64,000 bases of DNA from UBA4582 sp002389265 (GTDB lineage: Bacteria; Pseudomonadota; Gammaproteobacteria; Pseudomonadales; Azotimanducaceae), in NCBI GenBank assembly GCA_943788825.1, contig CALSRT010000002.1, positions 248,001 through 312,000 of the forward strand, in the 5' to 3' direction. This document shows positions 17,031 through 25,546 of the stretch, piece after piece (position 1 is the first letter of the stretch; each line of letters begins with the position of its first letter). Position numbers and translations under genes: made by a program. A model generated the notes under the pieces. It saw only the letters and a list, made by a program, of their open reading frames with translations, was not told where the DNA came from and searched no databases.

Positions 17031-17948
17031 TTGGATAGGATTCGAATAGCAACAAGAGAAAGCGCTCTGGCAATGTGGCAGGCTAATTTTGTTAAATCTG
17101 CGCTAGAGCGCGCGCACCCAGGCCTCAGGGTAGACATCCTCGGCATGACTACCGAGGGCGATCGCAATAAGGAATCGCCCTTGAGCCAGATGGGTGGCAA
17201 AGGCGTCTTTGTTAAAGAGCTGGAGGTTGCGTTATTGGAAAATCGTGCCGACATTGCGGTTCACTCGATGAAGGACATGCCATCGGTTTTGCCTCCAGGG
17301 CTTGAGCTGGCCGCCATGTGTGAGCGCGAGGACCCGCGGGATGCGCTGGTGACAAACCAGTTTGAGTCGTTGGCCGACATGCCTTCGGGCGCACGAATCG
17401 GTTCGTCAAGCCTGCGACGACGCCTACAAATTCAGCAGTCCCGGCCCGACCTGGAATATCTGGAGCTGCGTGGCAATGTCGATACCCGCTTACGAAAGCT
17501 CGATCAAGGTGATTTTGAGGGTATTATTCTGGCAACGGCAGGTTTGAAGCGCCTGGGTCTGGCAGACAGGATCACGGCCAGTATTGATCCAGGGATTAGC
17601 CTGCCCTCCGCGGGGCAAGGTGCCGTGGGTATCGAGTGTCGCGAAGATGCAACGGCAGTTAAGACGCTGCTGGCAGCGATCAATCATATAGACACACAAT
17701 TCTGCGTGACCTGTGAGCGCATGATCTCCGCTGGCCTGGGTGCGAGTTGTAGTCTACCCATCGCGGCTTTTGCGCAGATGACAGAGGGTCGGATCGAGCT
17801 TGCCAGCTATGTGAGCGATATGACCGGTCTGACAGTCCTGCGAGCCAGTCGATCTGGGCCGCGCGAGAGTGGCGTGGAGCTGGCGCGTCAAGTTACTGCG
17901 GAGCTGATATCCGGCGGTGCCTTGCGGTTGATCAATCCCGCGTCATGA
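17031..17948 (+). CDS. hemC: Hydroxymethylbilane synthase (porphobilinogen deaminase)
   Basis: Condenses four porphobilinogens to hydroxymethylbilane, 305 residues from TTG 17031 (LDRIRIATRESALAMWQA). Seen: the conserved IRIATRxSALA start, VHSMKDMP near 79, SSLRRRLQI and LRGNVDTRL near 130, and the dipyrromethane-cofactor cysteine in GASCSLPIAA near 238. The open frame extends to 16920 and would add a pseudo-signal peptide (MKKAAIMSLFLCAFAG), but the enzyme is cytosolic and AGGA at 17019-17022 supports the TTG. It overlaps hemD by 4 bp. Confidence 0.94.
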   Translation: MDRIRIATRESALAMWQANFVKSALERAHPGLRVDILGMTTEGDRNKESPLSQMGGKGVFVKELEVALLENRADIAVHSMKDMPSVLPPGLELAAMCEREDPRDALVTNQFESLADMPSGARIGSSSLRRRLQIQQSRPDLEYLELRGNVDTRLRKLDQGDFEGIILATAGLKRLGLADRITASIDPGISLPSAGQGAVGIECREDATAVKTLLAAINHIDTQFCVTCERMISAGLGASCSLPIAAFAQMTEGRIELASYVSDMTGLTVLRASRSGPRESGVELARQVTAELISGGALRLINPAS

Positions 17949-18739
17949 AGTCGCAGATCGGGCGTCATCGAGAAGGGCTCTTGCTGACCCGGTCCCCAGC
18001 TCAAAACCGACGCCTCCTGGATGTGCTTGAATCTCATCGCGCGACAGCGTTGCCTGTGCTGGAACGGCCCTTGCTCGATATCCTGGCGGTCACGCCTGAG
18101 TCAGCGGATAAACAAAGAATCCAGCGTCTCGATCAGTATGATCATGTCATCTTTATCAGCCAAAACGCCGTGATCCACGGTGTTTCTCTGTTGGCAGATT
18201 ACTGGCCCCAGTGGCCCAGCAGTTTGCACTGGTACGGCGTCGGTGCGGTCACGGGAGCGTTGTTAAATAGTCTGGGCATCGTCTGTACAGTCCCGCACAA
18301 TTATTCTTCTGAGGGGCTGCTTGAGCTGCCTGAGCTACGGGTTGTCAAAGCGCAGAAAGTCTTGATTGTCAGAGGCGCTGGCGGTGGCCGGGAATGGCTT
18401 CGCGACGAGTTAATGGCCCGAGGAGCACAGGTCGATTACCTCGAGGTCTACCAGCGCCGGTGGCGTGAATACCCCGAGGGTTTGCTGACGCTCGAGGAGG
18501 CGGCAAGCATTTTGATTGTTTTGGCCTACAGTAGCGAGAGCCTAGAGCGCCTGGCAGCGCTGTTGCCGGGGCCGCTGGCGGCCAACTTTCTCATCGTACC
18601 ATCCGAGCGCATACAAACGCTGGCAAAGGATATGGGTTTTGGTAAAGTCAGTGTGGTCAGGCCTGATGATGAGGCGATGGCGGCGGAGATTCTTAGAATT
18701 TGGGATGCGCCGATTGCAGAGTCTTTGCCGCGAAAATAG
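17945..18739 (+). CDS. hemD: Uroporphyrinogen-III synthase
   Basis: Cyclises hydroxymethylbilane with ring-D inversion, 264 residues. HemD sequences are poorly conserved; visible are LLTRSPAQNRRLLDVLE at the start, FISQNAVIHGV near 59, YGVGAVTGALL near 97, VLIVRGAGGGREWLRDEL near 138, and YQRRW near 170. The start overlaps the hemC stop (ATGA). Position between hemC and hemX supports the call. Confidence 0.92.
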   Translation: MKSQIGRHREGLLLTRSPAQNRRLLDVLESHRATALPVLERPLLDILAVTPESADKQRIQRLDQYDHVIFISQNAVIHGVSLLADYWPQWPSSLHWYGVGAVTGALLNSLGIVCTVPHNYSSEGLLELPELRVVKAQKVLIVRGAGGGREWLRDELMARGAQVDYLEVYQRRWREYPEGLLTLEEAASILIVLAYSSESLERLAALLPGPLAANFLIVPSERIQTLAKDMGFGKVSVVRPDDEAMAAEILRIWDAPIAESLPRK

Positions 18740-18869
18740 GCACCTCACCAGTCATTCAAGTGGTCTGATGAGCGTGACATGATAGATAAATCAGCAAAAG
18801 CCGGAGCTAAACCGGAGCAAACTGGATAGACAACGCAATGACGCTTTTACCTGACTGGAACACAAGGAC

Positions 18870-20012
18870 ATGAGTGAATCCAAGACTAAACCGACGGAAG
18901 CTCCAGCGACTGAGCCGAGCGATGACGGAACAAGATCATCGGGTGGCGTCTCCGGGGTTCTGGGCGTTCTGCTGGCACTGATCGCCATAGGTATGGCGAG
19001 TTATCCCATTTACCGACTCCTGCAGCCGCAGCCAGCGCCGGTTATGGATCAGTCTGTACAACAACTAATCCAAGACCAAGCAGCGCAGCAACAGCAGATT
19101 AAAACGCTGGGGCAAGAATTACAGGGTCTGACGACCCTCATGAATGATCAGCAACTTGGCGTGGCTGCAGCCGCAGAAAAGGCCAACCAGGCTCGGGCGC
19201 AGCTGCGTGAAGAAATGTTGGCGATGGTGGGCACTACCAGCCAAGACTGGTTGATGGCTGAAGTTGAATACCTGTTGCGCCTGGCCAACCAGCGCGTGCT
19301 GATGGAGCGGGATCCTCAGGGCGCGATCGCGTTGCTGCGGGCTGCCGATGACATTGTTCGAGACGCGCGGGGTACGACCGGATTTGATTTACGGGAAGCC
19401 ATCGCTTTAGATCTCGGTCAATTGGAAGCAGTCGCCCGCGTGGATGTAGATGGCGTGTATTTGCAGCTGTCGGTCCTGGCTCGGCAAGTGGGTCAGTTGA
19501 GGCAGAAAAAAAGCCAGTTCGAGGTGTCAACGTCGGTGCCTGTATTACCAACAATAACGACACCGACTTGGTCCGAACGGCTCTGGTTAAGGGTGGAAGA
19601 TGCTGGTCGCCGTCTGGCGACCCTGGTGGACTACCGTCGGGGGGTGACGGCAGTCACACCGATATTGCCTCCCAAAGAAGAGTATTATTTGCGCCAGAAT
19701 CTGGTGTTGAAATTTCAGCTGGCTGAACTGGCGCTGCTGCGTGGTGATCAGGCTATTTATAGCAATGCGCTTGCCGAGGCCGACCAGTGGATCAAGCAAT
19801 ATTTTGCTCTCGACAATATACAGACTCAAGTGGTCTTAGCGGGCATTGAAAAATTACAGCGCATCGACATCGCCGGGCAGATGCCAGATATTTCTGGTTC
19901 CTTGGAGGTGGCGCGGCAGGTGATGGCTAAATTCAGCCAACGGCCCAGCCGAAATAATGACCCGATCGGGTTGCCGAAGATACCGATCGACCCAGTGGGT
20001 GCCTCGCAATGA
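18870..20012 (+). CDS. hemX: HemX family membrane protein
   Basis: A 380-residue protein with a polar cytosolic N-terminus (about 1-28), one transmembrane helix (VLGVLLALIAIGMASYPIYRLL, about 30-52), a Gln-rich coiled coil (about 60-120) and a periplasmic alpha-helical domain. Often misnamed uroporphyrinogen C-methyltransferase; no methyltransferase motif is present. It is thought to scaffold haem synthesis with HemY. AAGGA before the ATG, and a 4-bp overlap with hemY. Confidence 0.9.
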   Translation: MSESKTKPTEAPATEPSDDGTRSSGGVSGVLGVLLALIAIGMASYPIYRLLQPQPAPVMDQSVQQLIQDQAAQQQQIKTLGQELQGLTTLMNDQQLGVAAAAEKANQARAQLREEMLAMVGTTSQDWLMAEVEYLLRLANQRVLMERDPQGAIALLRAADDIVRDARGTTGFDLREAIALDLGQLEAVARVDVDGVYLQLSVLARQVGQLRQKKSQFEVSTSVPVLPTITTPTWSERLWLRVEDAGRRLATLVDYRRGVTAVTPILPPKEEYYLRQNLVLKFQLAELALLRGDQAIYSNALAEADQWIKQYFALDNIQTQVVLAGIEKLQRIDIAGQMPDISGSLEVARQVMAKFSQRPSRNNDPIGLPKIPIDPVGASQ

Positions 20013-21193
20013 AACGGTCTCTGGTGGTCTTATTGGTGTTGATTGTGGCGGCAGGTTGGCTGGGCACATTGATCGCTGAAGATCCGGGGTACGTGCTGAT
20101 CACCTATGGCGAGCATAGCGTGCAAACAGGGCTTTGGGTTTTTTTGGCGTTGTTATTGACGTTAGTGACTTTGGGCTACTATGTGATCGGCGGCATAAAA
20201 TGGCTGCTTGGGACCGGGAGCGTTATGCAACGCTGGCGTGCGGGCTTGAAGCACACCAAATCAATTCAGTTAACGGCTAAAGGTATGGTCTTCTTACAGC
20301 AAGGTGCCTGGGATCGCGCCGAAAAATTTCTCGTCGCCGGCGCAGTCCATAATCCAACACCGAGTCAGAATTACATCGCCGCAGCGAAAGCAGCAGATGC
20401 CCAAAACCATCTTGAAGATCGAGAGCGCTATTTTCGCCTAGCGTTGGAAGCCAACCCCAAGGCTGAAGGTGCGGTTGCGCTGGCCCAGGCTGAGACTCAC
20501 CTTGCCCGTGGTGAGTGGCGTAAGACGCTGGCCAGTCTGGAACAGGCGGATCAAAATAAAATTACCCTGGGGCTTCGCAAGCAGGCCCTACTGCAACTTC
20601 GAGACTGGCAGAGCCTAGCCGACATCATGCCGGAATTGCGCAAACATGCCGATGATGAAGCAAGTCAGCTACTGTTTGAAAAACAAGTAGCGCGGCAACG
20701 TTTAGCGTCTCCGAACAATACGGACGAAAGCCTGGAAATTATCTACAACAGATTGCCAGAGGCGCTGCGTCGGGACCCGGAAATCGTCTTGGATTATTGT
20801 CAGTATGTTCGAGACGACAAGCAAACCGAAGCGGTGATTCGGTCAACGATTAAACACCAGTGGGATGATCAATTGGTGGTGATTTATGGCCAGTCTGCTA
20901 AAGACATGTTGGCTAAACGAATTAAAACAGCCGAGGGCTGGCAAAAAAATCATCCGGATAGCTGGGCGCTTAATGCCTGTCTTGGCCAGCTTTATGACGG
21001 TAACGGGGAGAAAGATCGAGCCAAAGTTGCCTATAATAAAAGTCTGCAAATGCATCCGTCAGTTCTGGCACACGAGCGATTGGCAAAGCTGCTAGCGTTC
21101 GATGGCGAATATGCGAAAAGTAGTGATCATCTACGCCAGGCGCTAAAAATCACCCAATCAAGCCACCAGTCTGGCCAATTACGTCACAAATAA
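20009..21193 (+). CDS. hemY: HemY family TPR membrane protein
   Basis: A 394-residue inner-membrane protein of the proteobacterial HemY_N family (not the Bacillus protoporphyrinogen oxidase). Two N-terminal hydrophobic helices (about 5-24 and 41-66) are followed by TPR-like helical repeats, e.g. PSQNYIAAAKAADAQNH and PDSWALNACLGQLYDGNGE. It acts late in haem synthesis with HemX; the exact role is unclear. Last gene of hemCDXY; convergent with fre across the 14-bp tandem array. Confidence 0.9.
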   Translation: MKRSLVVLLVLIVAAGWLGTLIAEDPGYVLITYGEHSVQTGLWVFLALLLTLVTLGYYVIGGIKWLLGTGSVMQRWRAGLKHTKSIQLTAKGMVFLQQGAWDRAEKFLVAGAVHNPTPSQNYIAAAKAADAQNHLEDRERYFRLALEANPKAEGAVALAQAETHLARGEWRKTLASLEQADQNKITLGLRKQALLQLRDWQSLADIMPELRKHADDEASQLLFEKQVARQRLASPNNTDESLEIIYNRLPEALRRDPEIVLDYCQYVRDDKQTEAVIRSTIKHQWDDQLVVIYGQSAKDMLAKRIKTAEGWQKNHPDSWALNACLGQLYDGNGEKDRAKVAYNKSLQMHPSVLAHERLAKLLAFDGEYAKSSDHLRQALKITQSSHQSGQLRHK

Positions 21194-21251
21194 GTGCCGT
21201 ACAGGAAGACCTTTCTCCCATCAGTAGCATGGGTTTAGGTTTGGTTACTGG

Positions 21252-21335
21252 TCGTTCCCAACTAGGCGTCCCCGACTAGGCGTTCCCGACTAGGTGTTCC
21301 CGACTAGGTGTCCCCGACTAGGCGTCCCCCCCAAC
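21252..21335. repeat. 14-bp tandem repeat array between hemY and fre
   Basis: About five and a half units with consensus GYGTYCCCGACTAG (minus strand TAGTCGGGRACRCC): 21252-21265, 21266-21279, 21280-21293, 21294-21307, 21308-21321 and a divergent last unit reaching 21335. The array meets the stop codon of fre (TAG, 21335-21337 minus). The same unit occurs next to the yigB stop at 8.0 kb. Confidence 0.85.
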
Positions 21336-22057
21336 TACTTTTTGTTTCTTGGTGCGTAGGAGAAAACATCGGAGTACATGTCGTGCGCAGACATGCCGTG
21401 TTGAATAAAACGATCAAAGGTCGCATAGACCATGCCAGGACTGCCGGAGACATAGACAACGGTATCTTCTAGGCGGTTGAAATCCTGTACGACGGCATCA
21501 GGAAGAAGTCCAGTTCGACCGGTCCATTCAGGTGATTGATCGGGTTCGCTGACCACGGGTATAAACTTAAAATGCTTAAATTGTTGTTCCCAGCTCAAAC
21601 ATAATTCAGTGAGATATAAATCTGCCGCGGAAAGCACGCCCCAATAAAGCCAGATAGAATGCTCGGGATTTCTAGGCAACAAAAATTCGATCATACTCTT
21701 CATCTGCGTAATACCAGTGCTGGCACCTATCAGGATCAGATTTTTGTCGATGGGCGTCTCAAGGAAGCAGTCGCCCTTAGGGAGCTCAATGTCTACAGAA
21801 ACAGCCAGGTCAAGAATTTTCTCGATCTCCACTGAGTCAGCAGAACCTGGTGTAGGCTTGATATGTAGTTCGATCGTGTCCGTAATATCAGGCGAGCTGG
21901 CGATAGAAAAAGGACAATGCTTGCCTGATAAGAGGATGTCTAAATATTGCCCGGCTTTGAAACTAATCGTTTCGCCAGCGGGAATTTCCAGAATCACTCG
22001 CCGCGTATTGGCGTTATATCTGTCGACACTACGTATTTTGCAGCTCAGGCGTTTCAA
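21335..22057 (-). CDS. fre: NAD(P)H-flavin reductase family protein
   Basis: Ferredoxin-reductase-like oxidoreductase of 240 residues. N-terminal FAD/flavin-binding barrel with CPFSIASSP (the RxYS-type motif, here PFSIAS, about 68-75), then the NAD(P) domain with LILIGASTGITQMKSM near 110 and VVYVSGSPGMVYA near 205. It lacks an iron-sulfur cysteine cluster, which fits a Fre-like flavin reductase. It starts 26 bp after rho and probably shares its transcript; Pseudomonas relatives keep ubiD/fre genes near rho. Substrate not provable from sequence. Confidence 0.8.
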   Translation of the reverse strand: MKRLSCKIRSVDRYNANTRRVILEIPAGETISFKAGQYLDILLSGKHCPFSIASSPDITDTIELHIKPTPGSADSVEIEKILDLAVSVDIELPKGDCFLETPIDKNLILIGASTGITQMKSMIEFLLPRNPEHSIWLYWGVLSAADLYLTELCLSWEQQFKHFKFIPVVSEPDQSPEWTGRTGLLPDAVVQDFNRLEDTVVYVSGSPGMVYATFDRFIQHGMSAHDMYSDVFSYAPRNKK

Positions 22058-22083
22058 TTGTTGTTGGGTGTCCAGGAGTTCGC

Positions 22084-23343
22084 TTAACTACGTTTCATTG
22101 AAGCAAAGAACTCTTCATTGCTCTTGGATTTCTTCATGCGCTCCAACATAAACTCGATGGCGGCAACGTCATCCATTTCGTGGAGAATCTTGCGTAATAT
22201 CCAGGCCTTTTGTAACTCTTCTTCGCTCATCAGCAGGTCTTCTCTTCGAGTTCCTGAGCGCCGAATATTAATAGCGGGGTAGACGCGCTTTTCCGCTATC
22301 TTCCGTTCCAGGTGAAGCTCCATGTTGCCGGTGCCTTTGAACTCTTCATAGATGACTTCGTCCATTTTCGAACCCGTATCAATCAGACACGTTGCGATAA
22401 TGGTTAGGGAGCCGCCTTCTTCGATATTTCGTGCGGCACCAAAAAAGCGTTTTGGTCGCTCTAATGCATGAGCATCAATACCACCAGTCAAAATCTTGCC
22501 CGATGCGGGTATGACCGTGTTGTAAGCGCGAGCCAAGCGAGTGATCGAGTCGAGGAGAATCACCACGTCGGTCTTGTGTTCGACCAGCCGTTTAGCTTTT
22601 TCAATGACCATTTCACTGACCTGCACATGTCTTGAAGGTGGCTCATCAAATGTGCTGGCAACGACTTCGCCGCGAACCGAGCGCTGCATCTCAGTCACTT
22701 CTTCTGGCCGCTCGTCGATCAGTAGAACGATCAGATGGCACTCGGGGTTATTGCGAACAATGGCTTGGGCGATGTTTTGTAGTATTAGCGTCTTACCAGC
22801 TTTGGGTGGCGATACAATCAATCCACGCTGGCCTTTGCCGATAGGTGATGTCAGGTCAATAATTCGTGACGTCAGGTCTTCAGTACTGCCATTGCCGGCC
22901 TCAAGTCTGAGGGGTTTGTCGGGAAAGAGAGGTGTTAAATTTTCAAACAGAATTTTGTTTTTTGATTGGGCCGGATCGGTGAAATTGATCTGGTCAACCT
23001 TGAGTAGCGCGAAATAACGCTCGCTATCTTTGGGTGGTCGGATCTTGCCTGAAACGCTGTCGCCGGTACGCAGATTAAAGCGCCTAATTTGGCTTGGCGA
23101 CACATAAATATCGTCTGGCCCTGCTAGGTAGGAGCTGTCTGCCGATCGAAGAAAGCCGAAGCCGTCTTGTAAAATTTCCAGTGTCCCATCGCCATAAATG
23201 GCTTCGCCACCCTTTGCGTGTTTTCTTAAAATGTTCGCGATAATTTCTTGTTTGCGTGAGCGTCCAAGATTTTCCATGCCCATTTCCTGGGCGATTTCGA
23301 GCAACTCTGGAATGGGTTTGGCTTTGAGGTCGGTAAGGTTCAT
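22084..23343 (-). CDS. rho: Transcription termination factor Rho
   Basis: Hexameric RNA-dependent ATPase and helicase, 419 residues from MNLTDLKAKP. The N-terminal Rho_N helix bundle and cold-shock RNA-binding domain (LEILQDGFGFLRS near 58) are followed by Walker A SPPKAGKT near 178, VLLIDERPEEVTEMQR near 206, the Q-loop and R-loop regions and GTGNMEL. An in-frame ATG 18 codons upstream (23397) is not family-like. Cytosolic. Confidence 0.97.
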   Translation of the reverse strand: MNLTDLKAKPIPELLEIAQEMGMENLGRSRKQEIIANILRKHAKGGEAIYGDGTLEILQDGFGFLRSADSSYLAGPDDIYVSPSQIRRFNLRTGDSVSGKIRPPKDSERYFALLKVDQINFTDPAQSKNKILFENLTPLFPDKPLRLEAGNGSTEDLTSRIIDLTSPIGKGQRGLIVSPPKAGKTLILQNIAQAIVRNNPECHLIVLLIDERPEEVTEMQRSVRGEVVASTFDEPPSRHVQVSEMVIEKAKRLVEHKTDVVILLDSITRLARAYNTVIPASGKILTGGIDAHALERPKRFFGAARNIEEGGSLTIIATCLIDTGSKMDEVIYEEFKGTGNMELHLERKIAEKRVYPAINIRRSGTRREDLLMSEEELQKAWILRKILHEMDDVAAIEFMLERMKKSKSNEEFFASMKRS

Positions 23344-23719
23344 AGGTTCACTTGTTAGGTTGGTCTGATTGTCTGGATGTGCAAAAAAGGACTGCAATTA
23401 AGGTCTTGAAGTAGGACATGATTATTGAAATTGCAACTAAGCTTTGCCCAATTGGGCCAGGGAGTTCTCGTATTTTGGATTGTTTAACTAGAAGAGGGCG
23501 AGCTTAGAGTGGAATGCTGATGATCTATCGCGTTCCCCGCGCGTGATCCAAAATAAATTGATGCGCTAAAATTGTCGCTTTTAGTGGCTGTTGTCAACTC
23601 TTTTTTTTAAAACTGTAGAGCTGCGTTGCAGCGGTTTAGTTCGGTATAACGCCAGACCAGCGTCGAGTGCCAGCTGTCCGGCACTCGTTGGTAGGATAGT
23701 TATGCCAGCGCGGCGCTGA
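23344..23719 (-). promoter_or_regulatory. rho leader region with candidate promoter
   Basis: The 376-bp gap between trxA and rho holds no gene. Reading toward rho there is a GAGTGCC/GGCACTC hairpin (23665-23686) just after trxA, without a T-run, then an exact TTGACA (23592-23597) with only a weak -10 (CAATTT, 23569-23574, 17-bp spacer). A leader of about 220 nt would precede rho; rho leaders in other bacteria mediate autoregulation. The promoter is tentative. Confidence 0.35.
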
Positions 23720-24043
23720 TTAGATATTGCTATCCAAAAATGCGGTGAGCTGCGACTTTGATAATGCGCCAACTTTAGTCGCCTCCACGGCGCCATTCTT
23801 AAACAGCATCAAGGTCGGAATACCACGAATACCGTATTTGGGTGGCGTATCTTCGTTGCTATCAATATCCAGCTTGCAAACCCGTATTTTACCGTCGTAT
23901 TCGGCAGCGATCTCTTCTAAAACCGGTGCAATCACCTTGCAGGGTCCACACCATTCAGCCCAGTAATCGACTAGGACAGGCACGTCAGATTTTAGAACTT
24001 CGGCTTCAAATGTATCATCTGTAACATGACTGATCTCGGACAT
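23720..24043 (-). CDS. trxA: Thioredoxin 1
   Basis: Cytosolic disulfide reductase, 107 residues, with the WCGPC site (Cys32 and Cys35), the buried Asp in VLVDYWAEW, the cis-Pro in RGIPTLMLF and the Gly in GALSKSQL. One oddity: NEDTPPKYGIRGIPT has TPP where most have TA(P/S)KYGI. trxA next to rho is the standard gammaproteobacterial order. Confidence 0.96.
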   Translation of the reverse strand: MSEISHVTDDTFEAEVLKSDVPVLVDYWAEWCGPCKVIAPVLEEIAAEYDGKIRVCKLDIDSNEDTPPKYGIRGIPTLMLFKNGAVEATKVGALSKSQLTAFLDSNI

Positions 24044-24243
24044 TTTGTAGGGCTCCCAATAAAAACGAGTGAGGTTGTAACAGGCTTAAAGAGGCGTATC
24101 CTAATCTGAGTCTGATATTTTCACAACCAAAACCCGCCTTCTGATGCTGCCCAAGCTCGATTCGAGGCGCCATTATTGAACAGTCAATCAGCACCCTGCT
24201 GAGGTGCATCAGCAGAGCGTTAAGGCAGTGAGCTGAGGTTTTA

Positions 24244-25239
24244 TCAGTGGTTTTTGAGTAGCGTTGCGGCCCTAATGGCGAAATAAGTCAAAATAGCGTC
24301 TGCGCCGGCTCGCTTCATGCCCAGCAATGATTCCAAAATCACGCTTTCGTCTAACCAGCCATTTTGAATGGCGGCCATGTGCATGGCATATTCACCACTG
24401 ACCTGATACACCATGGTTGGCACACCAAAGGTGTCTTTAACGCGACGAACAACATCCAGGTAGGGCATGCCCGGCTTGATCATCACCATATCGGCACCCT
24501 CGGCAAGATCCAGTTCGACTTCCTGGAGGGCTTCATCGAGGTTGGCAGGATCCATCTGATAGCTGTATTTATCGCCACCGGCGAGATTGGCGGCCGAACC
24601 AACGGCATCACGAAAAGGTCCGTAATAGGCGGAAGCGTATTTTGCTGAGTAGGCGAGAATTCGAGTATTCACATGCCCTGCCTGTTCCAGTGCCTGGCGG
24701 ACTGCGCCGATTCGACCGTCCATCATGTCAGAGGGGGCTATGACGTCGGCGCCAGCATCTGCATGAGATAGTGCCTGCTTGACTAGCGTATCGACAGTGA
24801 CGTCATTGAGAACATAGCCTTGGCTGTCAAGGATGCCGTCCTGACCATGTACAGTGAAGGGATCCAGCGCCACATCGGTCATGACGCCAAGGTTAGGCGC
24901 GGCATCCTTGATGGCTCTCACAGCGCGCTGAGCGAGACCGTTGGGGTTAAAGGACTCCTCTCCCCATTCAGATTTTTTGTCCGCCCCGACAACAGGGAAC
25001 AACGCGATCATGGGGATGCCAAGCTGCTCCACTTGCTGCGCTTCGGCCACCAAAAGGTCAATAGTTTTGCGCTCGACGCCCGGCATGCTGGCGACAGGTT
25101 CGGTTGTTTGCTCGCCTTCAATGACGAAGACGGGATAAATCAGGTCGTTGCTGCTTAGCTGATTTTCGCGCATCAAACGCCGAGAGAAATCATCACGGCG
25201 CATGCGGCGCATTCGGGTTGCAGGAAACTGTCGGCTCAT
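24244..25239 (-). CDS. hemB: Delta-aminolevulinic acid dehydratase (porphobilinogen synthase)
   Basis: Makes porphobilinogen from two 5-aminolevulinates, 331 residues from MSRQFPATRMRRMRRDDF. Schiff-base lysines are in YSAKYASAYYGPFRDA near 205 and MIKPGMPYLD near 260. The metal loop reads ALDPFTVHGQDG, without the zinc cysteines, so this is the Mg-dependent type known from Pseudomonas. The frame stays open to 25548, but the extra 103 residues are not HemB-like and overlap the divergent gene's leader. In Pseudomonas ppx and ppk lie between trxA and hemB; they are missing here. Confidence 0.95.
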   Translation of the reverse strand: MSRQFPATRMRRMRRDDFSRRLMRENQLSSNDLIYPVFVIEGEQTTEPVASMPGVERKTIDLLVAEAQQVEQLGIPMIALFPVVGADKKSEWGEESFNPNGLAQRAVRAIKDAAPNLGVMTDVALDPFTVHGQDGILDSQGYVLNDVTVDTLVKQALSHADAGADVIAPSDMMDGRIGAVRQALEQAGHVNTRILAYSAKYASAYYGPFRDAVGSAANLAGGDKYSYQMDPANLDEALQEVELDLAEGADMVMIKPGMPYLDVVRRVKDTFGVPTMVYQVSGEYAMHMAAIQNGWLDESVILESLLGMKRAGADAILTYFAIRAATLLKNH

Positions 25240-25546
25240 GGTCTTGTCAGGCTGCTGATGAATAAGAAGTTTATTATAGCGCTGATGTGGATAAGGTACG
25301 AGTATCCCGATGTCACCTTGCGCGAGTTTGACAAGGTGTTGGCCCGCGGCGTTTAATCGAATTGTTAGCTGGTCATTGCCAGCACGAAGACTCGAGGGTG
25401 AGTATTTGGTAGAGCCTTTGGAAGCTGCAAGCCTGGTGTCATTGTCAAATTCGGCGATTGGTCTTGATGGACAACAGACGAGTGGATCATGAGTGGCAGA
25501 ACAGACAGGCTGGAATAAAACAAACAGCAACAACACAGGGGCGGGC

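Noticed and set aside
22541..23017. 158-codon plus-strand frame opposite rho
   Set aside because: Antisense shadow of a highly conserved gene.
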